Made by a program: the position numbers and the translations under genes. Positions 1 to 8,652 of a DNA stretch of 64,000 bases are shown one piece after another (within the stretch, counting starts at the first letter, position 1; the number at the start of each line of letters is the position of its first letter). This stretch comes from Vulcanimicrobiota bacterium (lineage in GTDB: Bacteria > Vulcanimicrobiota > Xenobia > Xenobiales > JADMJV01): the NCBI GenBank assembly GCA_019637395.1, contig JAHBVR010000005.1, positions 253,312 to 317,311 of the forward strand. The letters run 5' to 3'. Below the pieces are notes generated by a model. It was not told the origin of the DNA. It did not search any database and was given only the letters and a program-made list of their open reading frames with translations.

Positions 1-398
1 ACCCGCATGCCTTCATAACGCTCCAGCTTGTGGGTGGCCTCGCCGCCTTTACGGTTGGAAACGACTTCAATGACCAGGTCGGGCGGCTTGCCGTAGCGCC
101 AGACCAGATAGGCCCGGTTGCCCTTCTCCCAGATATCCGCAGGCAGGCTGACATCCATGCTGAGCATCAAGTCAGGCACCAGAGCCTCGACGTAAGGGGA
201 CGGGTAAAGTCCCACATTGGTAAAGCAGACGTAGGGCCTGCCCGGGTGGTAGTCGGCATGCAAGCACTCGCTGAACAGGTTTTGCTGTCGTTCGTGGAAA
301 GGGTTATCCACGGGAGTGTCGTCTTCCGTAATCAGGTGACGGATATCGGGCTCCACCCAACAGTCGTCGTTCGTGGTCGTCGTCGCTGGTTTGGCCAT
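1..398 (-). CDS. Uma2 family endonuclease (3' end cut by window edge)
   Basis: Partial reading frame that starts with ATG at 398 and is still open at base 1, giving about 132 residues. The C-terminal visible part reads PPDLVIEVVS followed by a KLERYEGM segment, which is the core of the Uma2/DUF820 family (PD-(D/E)XK-type nuclease fold, D and E of the DLVIEV strand as metal ligands). The family is common as many paralogues in cyanobacteria and other multicellular-style genomes; its biological role is unsettled. The first 20 residues are Thr/Asp rich. It lies 25 bases from the end of the next minus-strand gene, so it could be the last gene of that transcript. Confidence 0.75.
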   Translation of the reverse strand, partial: MAKPATTTTNDDCWVEPDIRHLITEDDTPVDNPFHERQQNLFSECLHADYHPGRPYVCFTNVGLYPSPYVEALVPDLMLSMDVSLPADIWEKGNRAYLVWRYGKPPDLVIEVVSNRKGGEATHKLERYEGMR

Positions 399-423
399 AG
401 CTACAGGTTTCCAGCATAACTTC

Positions 424-915
424 TCAGCCCCTGCGCGCATGAATGCGCCCCCTCACCTGCAGGGCATGTTTACCGCCACCGTGACGTAAGGCCAGTGCCA
501 CTGTTTTCTTAGCTTCTTCCCAGAGTCCCAGGTCGCAGAGCGCGGCCGCTCTTGAGGTCAGCACCGCCGGGTCGAGGTAAGCCCTGGTCACCTCTTCCGC
601 CCGGGCTGGCTGGCCCAGATGGCGTAAGGCCGAGGAAAGCAAGGCTACCGTAGGCGATTCATCGGGCCTCACCGCCAGACGAGCCCGACAGGCCCGGGCC
701 ACCAGCCGCAGAGTGGCCCGATTGGCCAGATCTTCTCCGGCTCGCCGCAAGTGAACGATGGTTTCCATCCAATCGGGACGCCCAGGATCCAGAAGTTCGT
801 CGAGATAGTGGGCGCTCAACTCGCCGGCCAATTTTTCCGGCACTTGCAGGAAGTCACGGTCCAACCAGACTTTGCCATTCCAATGGTAGATTCGATTTTG
901 ATAGATCCTCTGCAC
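424..915 (-). CDS. Unknown 163-aa protein with TPR-like C-terminus
   Basis: I do not recognise the N-terminal half (residues 1-60, with an IYHWNGKVWLD segment). The C-terminal half is helical, Ala/Leu rich and built from pairs resembling tetratricopeptide repeats (DLGLWEEAKKTVALAL). The frame can be opened by TTG at 927, but GTG at 915 is preceded by GGAGG at a 5-base spacing, so the shorter start is preferred. It lies 90 bases downstream of the receptor kinase gene; its own upstream region carries a palindrome and a tandem repeat, suggesting a separate promoter. No signal peptide or membrane segment. Confidence 0.6.
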   Translation of the reverse strand: MQRIYQNRIYHWNGKVWLDRDFLQVPEKLAGELSAHYLDELLDPGRPDWMETIVHLRRAGEDLANRATLRLVARACRARLAVRPDESPTVALLSSALRHLGQPARAEEVTRAYLDPAVLTSRAAALCDLGLWEEAKKTVALALRHGGGKHALQVRGRIHARRG

Positions 916-960
916 GGTTACCTCCAAGGTGTAAAGTGCAGCGATGTTAGTCAGACCGTT

Positions 961-992
961 TCTACCAAATCTCTACCAAAACAGTCGACTGT
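961..992. promoter_or_regulatory. Tandem 9-mer plus 12-bp palindrome upstream of the 424-915 gene
   Basis: TCTACCAAA occurs at 961-969 and again at 972-980, an 11-base period (one helical turn). It is followed directly by a perfect 12-bp palindrome, ACAGTCGACTGT, at 981-992. The segment lies between the end of the receptor kinase gene and the start of the small minus-strand gene, so it is a candidate operator/promoter region for the latter. No convincing -35/-10 pair could be fixed. Confidence 0.4.
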
Positions 993-1005
993 AACCAATC
1001 CATGT

Positions 1006-3105
1006 CTAAAGTTCAGCGCCAAGTTTGCGCTGGCCGTTCTCCACTTCCACCAGACGGTAGTGAAAAGGAAAGGGCTTGAAGCCTTTGTGGGCGGGGTCGT
1101 ATTGGCCGAGCAGGCCGGTATAGGGTGGGGAGATTTTCAGGTCTTTCAGGACTTCATCCGGACCCTCGGCGCGCCAGTGCTGTGAGGCCAGGCGGGCCGC
1201 GTCATAGCCCAGGGCGCTGTTCCAATCCGGCGCCGGCAGTTGATATGTCTTCTGCCAATTGCTTACGAAGAGCTGATTGCGTGACTGCCAGAGCGGTTCC
1301 ACCAGCCAGACCGCGCCGGGCACTTCTTTCAGTTCGCGTAGAAAGTCTTCCGAGGCGGGATGGAAAACGCACAACACTGGAGTCTTCACGCCGCCCTTGC
1401 GCAGATTGGCGATCCACACGGCGGCGCGCTCGTGCAGATTGTCGGAAAGGTAGATCCAGTCGGGCTTGAGGGCGGCCACGCGGGCGGCCACTTCCTCGGG
1501 TTTATCCTCGGGATGAAAGCCCAGTTTGACCACTTCCCGGCCGGTGGCCTTACGGATGCTCTCTTCGGCCATTTGCGCCGAGGTGGACATGGCTTTGACA
1601 TCGGTGGAGAATAAAACCATTCCCGTGGGGCCGTGGGTTTTGACGGCATGCCCGATCAAGGCTCCCATGCGGTCCCAATGGGGAAAGCCCAGTGGAAAGA
1701 CGTTGGGCGCGGCCTGCGAGACGCGGGGGTCGGTGCTGCCCAGTGGCAACAGCGGCACATTGCCGGTCAGCGGAGCCAGCATGAGTGCGTCCTGGGAGCC
1801 GAAGGGACCCAGCACCATGCTGGCCGGTCCGATTTTTTGCCAGGCCTCCAGGGGAGGGACGGCGTGAGTATCCACCAACTTGAAAGTAAACCTTTTCTCC
1901 TCGAGCTGGCCCAGAGCCACGCCCTGCACGATCCAGTTGACGTGTTCGCTTTCCTGGCCCCCCAGCGGCAACAGCAAAGGAACCTGGGGGGTTTGCTCGC
2001 GCAGCAGCGGCAGTTGGGCCAGGGTCAGACGGGCCCAGCCCGAGCCCGGATCGGCCGACAGCGTTACGCGCAGGGCCCCTTCCGCCTGGTCCCAGCGCTT
2101 TTCTTCGATATAGCTCTGGACTTTGGGCCAGGAAACCCCTTCGTCCGCGGCCCGAAAGGGGGCGGGAGTGGGCGTTCCCGGTCCGGGCCGGGACAACACC
2201 AGGCCGGCCGCCGCCGCCAGCAGTCCCGCCAGCGGAACCAGGGCCGCGGCTACGCCCCAACGGGTGGTGGCTCGCGGTTTTTCCAGGACTCGCTCGGTTT
2301 TTGGGGTCGGGGCGGGCACCGCCAGCGGGGGAGGGGCCGGTAGCGCCGCCGCCTGGAACTGCAGGGCGTGCAGCACTTCCTCGGCGTCGCCCGGACGCCG
2401 CTGCGGGTCGCCGCTCAGGCACTGCAGGACCAACTGCTCGGTGCCCGAGGAGAGGCCGGGGCGCTGCGGCAGAATTCGGTGTTCGCCCCCGATGGGTCCG
2501 GGCGGCACACCCAGGAGCAGGTAATAGAGAATGGCCCCCAGGCTGTAGATGTCGGCCGCCGGCCCGAGTCGGTGGCCCGGGCCCATTTGTTCAGGTGCGG
2601 CAAAGCTGAGCGAGCCGGCCTGCTCGTCGTGTACCTGGCCCCGATCCTCACGGGCCAGTCCGAAATCGATCAGGCGAATCCCGTCGGGCATCACCATGAC
2701 GTTCTGGGGCTTCAAGTCGCGGTGATAGAGGGGTGGGTTGCGACGATGCAGGTAAACCAGTACTTCCGCCAGTTGGATGCCCCACTGGAGGGCCTGGGCC
2801 TGGCTGACCGGCCCTTTCCTCTCGACCAGATCGTACATGCTGGGACCGTCCAGGTATTCGCGCACCAGGTAGCCGTTGTCGTCCTGGATGAAAAAGTCCA
2901 CCACCACAGGGATCCTTGGGTGTTCCAGTTGGGAGAGAAGGGAGGCTTCGCGTTCGAAGGCGGCTCGCTCGGGACCGCCGGCCACCAGTTCCTTGATGGC
3001 CCACATGCTGCCCACCAGGCGGCGGTCGCTGCACAGGTAGACCGCTCCGTCACCCCCCCGGCCGAGTTCTCGAATGACCTGGTAGCGCTCCTGGAGCACC
3101 TTCAT
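1006..3105 (-). CDS. Receptor-type Ser/Thr protein kinase with periplasmic-binding-protein sensor domain
   Basis: A 699-residue protein. Residues 8-249 are a Hanks-type kinase: Gly loop GRGGDGAV (15-22), ATP-binding Lys38, HRDLKPQN catalytic loop (129-135), DFG (147-149) and APEQ (170-173), so it should be active. A Pro/Ala linker is followed by one membrane helix (about 284-305). The outer part (about 355-690) reads as a type I periplasmic binding fold of the branched-chain amino-acid receptor family (peripl_BP_6), with VLGPFGS, PLLPLGSTDP and WNSALGYDAARLA segments. The predicted topology is cytoplasmic kinase and extracytoplasmic small-ligand receptor. The gene starts 2 bases after the stop of the histidine kinase gene, so the two are co-transcribed. 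The ligand cannot be read from sequence. Confidence 0.88.
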   Translation of the reverse strand: MKVLQERYQVIRELGRGGDGAVYLCSDRRLVGSMWAIKELVAGGPERAAFEREASLLSQLEHPRIPVVVDFFIQDDNGYLVREYLDGPSMYDLVERKGPVSQAQALQWGIQLAEVLVYLHRRNPPLYHRDLKPQNVMVMPDGIRLIDFGLAREDRGQVHDEQAGSLSFAAPEQMGPGHRLGPAADIYSLGAILYYLLLGVPPGPIGGEHRILPQRPGLSSGTEQLVLQCLSGDPQRRPGDAEEVLHALQFQAAALPAPPPLAVPAPTPKTERVLEKPRATTRWGVAAALVPLAGLLAAAAGLVLSRPGPGTPTPAPFRAADEGVSWPKVQSYIEEKRWDQAEGALRVTLSADPGSGWARLTLAQLPLLREQTPQVPLLLPLGGQESEHVNWIVQGVALGQLEEKRFTFKLVDTHAVPPLEAWQKIGPASMVLGPFGSQDALMLAPLTGNVPLLPLGSTDPRVSQAAPNVFPLGFPHWDRMGALIGHAVKTHGPTGMVLFSTDVKAMSTSAQMAEESIRKATGREVVKLGFHPEDKPEEVAARVAALKPDWIYLSDNLHERAAVWIANLRKGGVKTPVLCVFHPASEDFLRELKEVPGAVWLVEPLWQSRNQLFVSNWQKTYQLPAPDWNSALGYDAARLASQHWRAEGPDEVLKDLKISPPYTGLLGQYDPAHKGFKPFPFHYRLVEVENGQRKLGAEL

Positions 3106-3107
3106 TG

Positions 3108-4424
3108 TTATTTGGCAACCGGGAGTACGATGGTGAACTGCGCTCCACCCTTGGGTCCACTGCCCACGCTGATATTCCCCTGGTGCTTGCGCACCACTTC
3201 GCTGGCGATGGCCAGGCCCAAACCGGTACCGCGTCCGATATCCTTGGTGGTAAAGAACGGCTGGAAGACTTTCTTGCGGTTTTCTTCAGGAATGCCCGGG
3301 CCGTTATCGGAAACCTCCACCTTGAGTTGCGCGCCCTCGTTGCGGCTGCGAATTTCTACCTCGGGGTGGGCCACGCCGGCGGATTTCAAAGCATCGCGCG
3401 CGTTGATCAACAGATTGTTGAAAAGATGGCTCCACTGCGTGGAATTGATGCGAGCCGGCGGCAGTTCCTGAAGATCGAGCACCACTTTCAGGCCGTCGGC
3501 GTTAAGCGTCTCGGCCAACAGATCGACCGTGCCTTTGATGACCTCGTTCAGGTCGGCGTCAGCCCGCACAAAGCGAGAGAAGGTCAGCCCTTGTTCGGTT
3601 TCTACCGGTTCGCGCGAGTAAACCAGCAGTTTTTCAATGATGCCTTTGCATTTTTCCACGGCTTCGCGTACGATCTTCAGACGTTTGCCTTTGTTTTCGT
3701 CGTTCTCATTGCGCTGCAGGCTGGACACCATGGCCAGCACGGCGCCCAGTGGCGTGTTCAGCTCGTGGGCCACGCCCGCGGCCAGGCGGCCGACGCTGGC
3801 CATCTGATGCTCCTGGGCCATCTCCACCTGCATGCTTTCCAGGGCCTGCTGAGCTTTGGCCAGTGCCCCTTCTTCCTGAAAGCGTGGTCCGATCAGGGTG
3901 GCCAGAGTGGTGACCGAATCCAAAAGCCGGCGCTGATGAGCGTCGGGGCGCAGCGTGCCTTCCCAGCAGGCCAGCAGCACGCCCATGCCCTGGCGGCCGG
4001 GCCCGATCGGAAGGGCCAGGATCCAGCGGCCGGCGTACTGCGATTCGGCCGACTGGCCCGTGTCCCAGGCCTGCTGCAGCAGATCGCGCACCAGTCCCGG
4101 GCCGGTTTCCTCGGCGCTACGTCCCACTTCGGCCGCCCTGCGGAAGCCGGTTTCGCCTTTGCTGACGCGAAAATAGAGAGTGGCGCCCACGGCTTTGCAG
4201 CCATCCATACAGGTCTGGCACAGAGCTCTGGTCTGGCTCTGAAAATCCGTCTGGCTGAGCACGGTCTGGTGCAGCCGGTCCAAAGACTCGACCAGCACGT
4301 CGCGGCGGCGCAGTTGCGTCCAACAGAACCAGGCGCCCGCCGTGGCCGTGCCGGTTGCTAAGAACCATAAGGGAAACTGTAATTGAACGATGTCCACCGG
4401 CCTGGGCCTTTTGTTGCCGGGCAC
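3108..4424 (-). CDS. Sensor histidine kinase with N-terminal membrane helix and GAF-like domain
   Basis: A 438-residue protein. One membrane helix is at about 13-34, then a GAF-like region (about 45-180), a coiled coil, and HisKA with phospho-acceptor His220 in GVAHELNTPLG. The HATPase_c domain follows with N box (NNLLINARDAL), G1 (DNGPGIP), F box and G2 (GTGLGLAIA). An upstream in-frame ATG at 4550 would overlap the divergent regulator gene. GTG at 4424 has GGAGGA at 6 bases and is the better start, leaving an 85-base divergent promoter region. The family autophosphorylates on His and passes phosphate to a REC domain; the divergent REC-HD-GYP-SARP protein is the obvious partner. It is followed immediately by the receptor Ser/Thr kinase. 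Confidence 0.88.
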   Translation of the reverse strand: MPGNKRPRPVDIVQLQFPLWFLATGTATAGAWFCWTQLRRRDVLVESLDRLHQTVLSQTDFQSQTRALCQTCMDGCKAVGATLYFRVSKGETGFRRAAEVGRSAEETGPGLVRDLLQQAWDTGQSAESQYAGRWILALPIGPGRQGMGVLLACWEGTLRPDAHQRRLLDSVTTLATLIGPRFQEEGALAKAQQALESMQVEMAQEHQMASVGRLAAGVAHELNTPLGAVLAMVSSLQRNENDENKGKRLKIVREAVEKCKGIIEKLLVYSREPVETEQGLTFSRFVRADADLNEVIKGTVDLLAETLNADGLKVVLDLQELPPARINSTQWSHLFNNLLINARDALKSAGVAHPEVEIRSRNEGAQLKVEVSDNGPGIPEENRKKVFQPFFTTKDIGRGTGLGLAIASEVVRKHQGNISVGSGPKGGAQFTIVLPVAK

Positions 4425-4509
4425 GGGGTTTCCTCCGAGTAGAAGAGGAAACCCCACCTGGGGGGTGTAACTCAGGCCGGCTGGATCTATCGCGTCCCTG
4501 GAGGGGTAT

Positions 4510-6957
4510 TTGGCTGAGTCAATTTTGGTGGTAGAAGACGATCCGCTCATGCTGGCGGCTCTCGAGATTTTGTTGGAAGATGAAGGCTATGCGGTCACTA
4601 CCGCGCAGTCGGGTATCGACGCCATCCGCATGGCGAAGGACAAAGAATTCGACCTGGTGATTTCGGATGTGCAAATGGCCGAAATGGACGGCATGGAAAC
4701 GATTTCCGGCGTCAAACAGCAGCAGCCCAGCGCGCGCTCGATTGTGATCACCGGTTACGCCAGTCCGGATGTGCCCATTCAGGCCATTAAAATGGGTGTG
4801 GATGATTACATTCTGAAGCCCTTCGACGATCGCCAGTTTGTGGCCAGCGTCAAACGTTGCCTGGAATCGTTCCGCCAGCAGAAAATGTATACCCAGGGCC
4901 TGCAGCAGCAATGGCGGGATTTCTCCACCATCATCAAGCTGCTGTCCGAGGGCGTCGAAGAGCGCGACGAGCATTTTGCCGGTCATTCGCGAAGGGTGGC
5001 CGAACTCAGCGTTAAGCTGGGCCGCAAACAGGGCCTCTCACGCAGCCGCTGTGAAGCCTTGGAATTGGCTGCCTTCCTGCACGACATCGGCAGCATCGGT
5101 CAGAAAAAAGCTTTCCTGGACAAAGCCGAGGAATTGCTCAAGGAAGATATCGCCCAGATCCAGGCGGCTTCTTCCCAGCAATCCGAGTCGCTCTTCTCCA
5201 GCGTCTCCAGCCTGCGCGAAATTTTCCGTATCATCGTCCACCACCACGAGTGGTATGACGGCAGCGGCAAACCGCACGGCCTCAAAGGTGACGATATCCC
5301 CCTGGAATCCCGTATCCTGTGCGTGACCGAAGCTTACGACGCCATGATCAGCAAGCGTCCCCACCGCGAGCCGCTGGGCCACGCCGAAGCGCGCCAGGTT
5401 TTGCAGAAGGAAGCAGGCACTCACTTCGATCCGACCCTGGTGGAAGTTTTGCTGAATCTGCTGGTTGACTCTTCGGAGGACGAAGAAAACGAAGAAGCTA
5501 TCGAGGCCAGCCTCTCCAAGGAACGCCAGGCCGAGCTATTGCTGGGTATCTGCCGCACTTATCTGACGGCCGGCGATCTAGAAACGGCCGGCAGCGGTTT
5601 TCAGCAAGTAATCGATCTGCTGGGGACCGATGGTTCGCGCACCGCTCTTTCGGAAGCTTCGGCCGGGTTGGCCCTCAGCTTGCTGCACCGCAAGCGCTTC
5701 GAGGATGCCGAGGCGGCCGCCGCCAAGGCCATCGAGTGGGCTCATGCCAGCAGCCAGTTGGTGCTGGGGCGGGCGCGCGCCCTGCACGGGTTATGCTGGG
5801 GTTTTCTGGGCAAACCGGACCAGGCTCTGGCCGAATTGAACACCGCCCAGGAAATTTTTGCCGTTTGGGAGGCGCATCTCGATCACGCCATCGGTTTGCT
5901 CTACCAGGGCCGCGTCGAGCGTGAGCGCAACGGCGCCTGGAAAGAGCCGGTGGAGAAAGCCGTCGAGCTGATCGATCAGATGGGCTTGCAGCAGGTACTC
6001 AAACAGGAGCGCTACGTGGCCATTCCCCTGCTGCTCCAACTGGTCGGTCAGGAAGAAGAGCACGTCAAAGCCAAGAACCTGCTGGCCTGGATCGGCTACG
6101 ACACGTTGCAGCCTTTCTTTATGGAGCTGGAAACCGGCGCCCGCGAGCGCGCCATTTCGCGTCTGGCTCCCCGTGAAGGCGGCGGCGCTCCTCAATCCCC
6201 GCCGCTTTCCATGTATGGCTTTGGTAAGTTCCGAGTCTTCCTGGGTGACCAAGAAGTGGGCGAGAAGCTGTGGAAGACGCGCAAGTCCAAGTATCTTTTT
6301 GCCTATCTGGCCTGCAACGCCGGGCGCGATGTCCCGGACGAGAAGGTCATGGATCTTTTCTGGCCCGACCACGAGCCGGAAAAGGCTCGCCAATCCCTGT
6401 ACGCCGCTCTCTCGCATATGCGGAAAGCCCTGGAAGCTGTCTTCCCGGGCGAAAGTGACCGGGTGGTGCTGGCCCGTAAGGGTTTCTATCGCTTCAACTC
6501 GGAGCGCAGCTACTTCTTCGATATGCAGGAGTTCGAGCGTCTCTACGATCAGGCTCAGGCGCGCATCAAGGAGGGCCGTGAAGACGAAGCCATGGTGGCT
6601 TTCCAAAAAGCCGAAGCCCTCTACACGGGCGAGTTTATGGAAGGCTACTATGAAGACTGGGCCGTCTTCATCCGCGAAGAGCTGGATATGAAATACAGCG
6701 AAATGCTGCAGACGCTGATGGACCACTTCTTTGACAAGAATCGCTTCCCGGTGTGCATCGACTACGCCCAGCGTCTGCTGCGCATCGACTCGTGTCACCA
6801 GGACGCCCACATTACCCTGATGCGCTCCCACGTCGCCCAGGGCAAGCCGGAACTGGCCGCCCGCCAGTACCAGGCCTGCAGCCAGGTGATGAAAAACGAG
6901 CTCAACATGTCGCCCTCCCCCGAGATGACGGCACTCTACCTGCAAATTACGGGATAG
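4510..6957 (+). CDS. Response regulator: REC - HD-GYP - TPR - SARP/BTAD DNA-binding fusion
   Basis: An 815-residue protein starting with TTG at 4510 behind GGAGGGG. Residues 3-118 are a REC domain (Asp53 acceptor, Thr81, Lys103). Residues about 148-320 are an HD-GYP-type phosphodiesterase: HD at 191-192 and HHH at 244-246, but the GYP signature reads GKP (253-255). Residues about 340-550 are helical TPR-like repeats. Residues about 565-815 are a winged helix plus bacterial transcriptional activator domain as in SARP/AfsR regulators (KSKYLFAYLAC, then EKARQSLYAALSHMRKAL). It therefore appears to join phosphorelay input, cyclic-di-GMP hydrolysis and transcription control in one chain. Divergent from the histidine kinase; recN starts 4 bases after its stop. 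Confidence 0.88.
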   Translation: MAESILVVEDDPLMLAALEILLEDEGYAVTTAQSGIDAIRMAKDKEFDLVISDVQMAEMDGMETISGVKQQQPSARSIVITGYASPDVPIQAIKMGVDDYILKPFDDRQFVASVKRCLESFRQQKMYTQGLQQQWRDFSTIIKLLSEGVEERDEHFAGHSRRVAELSVKLGRKQGLSRSRCEALELAAFLHDIGSIGQKKAFLDKAEELLKEDIAQIQAASSQQSESLFSSVSSLREIFRIIVHHHEWYDGSGKPHGLKGDDIPLESRILCVTEAYDAMISKRPHREPLGHAEARQVLQKEAGTHFDPTLVEVLLNLLVDSSEDEENEEAIEASLSKERQAELLLGICRTYLTAGDLETAGSGFQQVIDLLGTDGSRTALSEASAGLALSLLHRKRFEDAEAAAAKAIEWAHASSQLVLGRARALHGLCWGFLGKPDQALAELNTAQEIFAVWEAHLDHAIGLLYQGRVERERNGAWKEPVEKAVELIDQMGLQQVLKQERYVAIPLLLQLVGQEEEHVKAKNLLAWIGYDTLQPFFMELETGARERAISRLAPREGGGAPQSPPLSMYGFGKFRVFLGDQEVGEKLWKTRKSKYLFAYLACNAGRDVPDEKVMDLFWPDHEPEKARQSLYAALSHMRKALEAVFPGESDRVVLARKGFYRFNSERSYFFDMQEFERLYDQAQARIKEGREDEAMVAFQKAEALYTGEFMEGYYEDWAVFIREELDMKYSEMLQTLMDHFFDKNRFPVCIDYAQRLLRIDSCHQDAHITLMRSHVAQGKPELAARQYQACSQVMKNELNMSPSPEMTALYLQITG

Positions 6958-6961
6958 CAGC

Positions 6962-8584
6962 TTGCTGGTCGAACTGCAAATCGAGAATTTTGCCCTGATT
7001 GACTCGGTGCAGTTGGAATTCCGTGAAGGTCTGAATGTGCTCACCGGCGAGACCGGAGCGGGTAAGTCCATTGTGCTGGACGCGCTCGGCTTTCTGCTCG
7101 GCGACCCGGCCCGCGACGCGGTCAGCAAGCGCGCCCGCGTGACCGGTCGCTTTCTGCTTTCGGCCGAAGCCAGAAGGTGGCTGGTGGAGCAGGGCTGGGA
7201 TGAGGACGACGAGGCCATCGCCCTGCGCGAAGTCAGTCCCGGCGGGCGCAGCCTGTGCCGTCTCAACGGTGCTCTGTGCAGTCTGGCCCAGTTGCGCGAA
7301 CTGGGTAACTTGATGTTGGAAATCCACAGCCAGCATCAATCCAACCGCCTGTTGAGGCCTTCTCGCCATCTTGAGTTGCTGGACAGGCTCTCGGAGCATC
7401 AGCCGCTGCTGGAAGCTTATCGTGATTTATATCGCGAATCCCAAAACACGGAGAAACAGCTGCTGGAACTGGGGCAGAGCGAGCGCGAACGCAACCGTCA
7501 GTTGGAGTGGCTGCGCTTCGAAGTGCAGGAGATTGAAGAAGCGCGTCTGTTACCTGAAGAAGACGCGGAAATTGAGGCCAACATCCGCCGTCTGGCCGCC
7601 GCCGAAGAGCTGGGCCAGCGCTCCCGTCAGGCGCTTTTGCACGTCGACAATGCTTTGGACGGGGTGGGGCAGGCGCAAAAGCAATTGAGCGCTCTGGTCC
7701 GCCTGGACCCGGCTGCTTCCTTCGTGGAACAAGCAGCCTTGTGCGAAAGCCAGTTGGGCGAGCTTTCGCATGCTCTGAACCGCTACCAGGATGATTTGCA
7801 GGGCGAACCCGAGCAGCTCGATCTACTGCAGGCGCGGGCCGAGCTGCTGCGCACGCTGAAGCGCAAATACGGCCCGGATGTGGCGGCCATTCTGGCCTAC
7901 GGAGCCGAAGCTCGCCAAAAACTGATCGACCTGGAGAATGCTGAGGAGAAACTGGAACACTTGCAGCAACGCCAACGCGAACTCTCCCTTCAATTGAAGG
8001 ACCTGGCCGGCCGCCTGAGCAGCTCGCGCCAGAAACAGGCGCGCCTCCTGGAAAAAGAGGTGCAACTGCAGCTGGCCGACCTCAATCTCGAGAACATGCG
8101 CTTTGAAGTGCACCAGCAGGCCGGCGAACTGGGGCCGCAGGGCGCCGACCAGTTGGAATTTTACCTGGCTCCCAATCCGGGTACGCCGCCGCGGCCCCTG
8201 GCCAAGATCGCCTCGGGCGGCGAATTGTCCCGTATCATGCTGGCGGTGATCGGCATCTTCGCCAAGTTCGAGCCCCTGACTACGCTGATTTTCGACGAGA
8301 TCGACGCCGGCCTGGGAGGGCGCGCCGCCGAGGCCGTGGCCCGCAAGTTGGGCCTGCTGGCCAAGCAACGCCAGGTTCTCTGCGTCACCCATCTGGCCGT
8401 CATCGCCGCCGCCGGCGATCAGCACATCCGCGTCTCCAAAGAAAGCGACAGTGAACGCACTCAATTGGAACTGACCACCCTCACCGGCAAGACCCGCGAA
8501 GCCGAAATTGCCCGCATGCTCAGCGGTGATGCCGGCGCCGCCTCGGCCCAACGCCTGGCCCGCGAATTGCTGAGGAAGAGTTAG
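6962..8584 (+). CDS. recN: DNA repair protein RecN
   Basis: A 540-residue SMC-like ATPase, close to the usual length of about 550. The N-terminus has the RecN signature LVELQIENFALID and Walker A GETGAGKS (29-36). A long coiled coil follows in the middle (about 150-370). The C-terminal ABC half has the signature segment KIASGGELSRIMLA and Walker B LIFDEIDAGLGGRAA (about 440-455). RecN helps repair double-strand breaks by holding broken DNA ends. Its TTG start lies 4 bases after the regulator stop, with no clear SD of its own, so translation is probably coupled. Confidence 0.95.
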   Translation: MLVELQIENFALIDSVQLEFREGLNVLTGETGAGKSIVLDALGFLLGDPARDAVSKRARVTGRFLLSAEARRWLVEQGWDEDDEAIALREVSPGGRSLCRLNGALCSLAQLRELGNLMLEIHSQHQSNRLLRPSRHLELLDRLSEHQPLLEAYRDLYRESQNTEKQLLELGQSERERNRQLEWLRFEVQEIEEARLLPEEDAEIEANIRRLAAAEELGQRSRQALLHVDNALDGVGQAQKQLSALVRLDPAASFVEQAALCESQLGELSHALNRYQDDLQGEPEQLDLLQARAELLRTLKRKYGPDVAAILAYGAEARQKLIDLENAEEKLEHLQQRQRELSLQLKDLAGRLSSSRQKQARLLEKEVQLQLADLNLENMRFEVHQQAGELGPQGADQLEFYLAPNPGTPPRPLAKIASGGELSRIMLAVIGIFAKFEPLTTLIFDEIDAGLGGRAAEAVARKLGLLAKQRQVLCVTHLAVIAAAGDQHIRVSKESDSERTQLELTTLTGKTREAEIARMLSGDAGAASAQRLARELLRKS

Positions 8585-8652
8585 GTGCACGACAACGGAT
8601 CGCGGACCGTCGAGGGGGGATCTGCGGAGGGCTTGCAGAACCGCTGTTCTGG

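Noticed and set aside
5791-7266. 491-codon minus-strand frame across the regulator and recN
   Set aside because: Antisense to two well-supported genes and without recognisable motifs.
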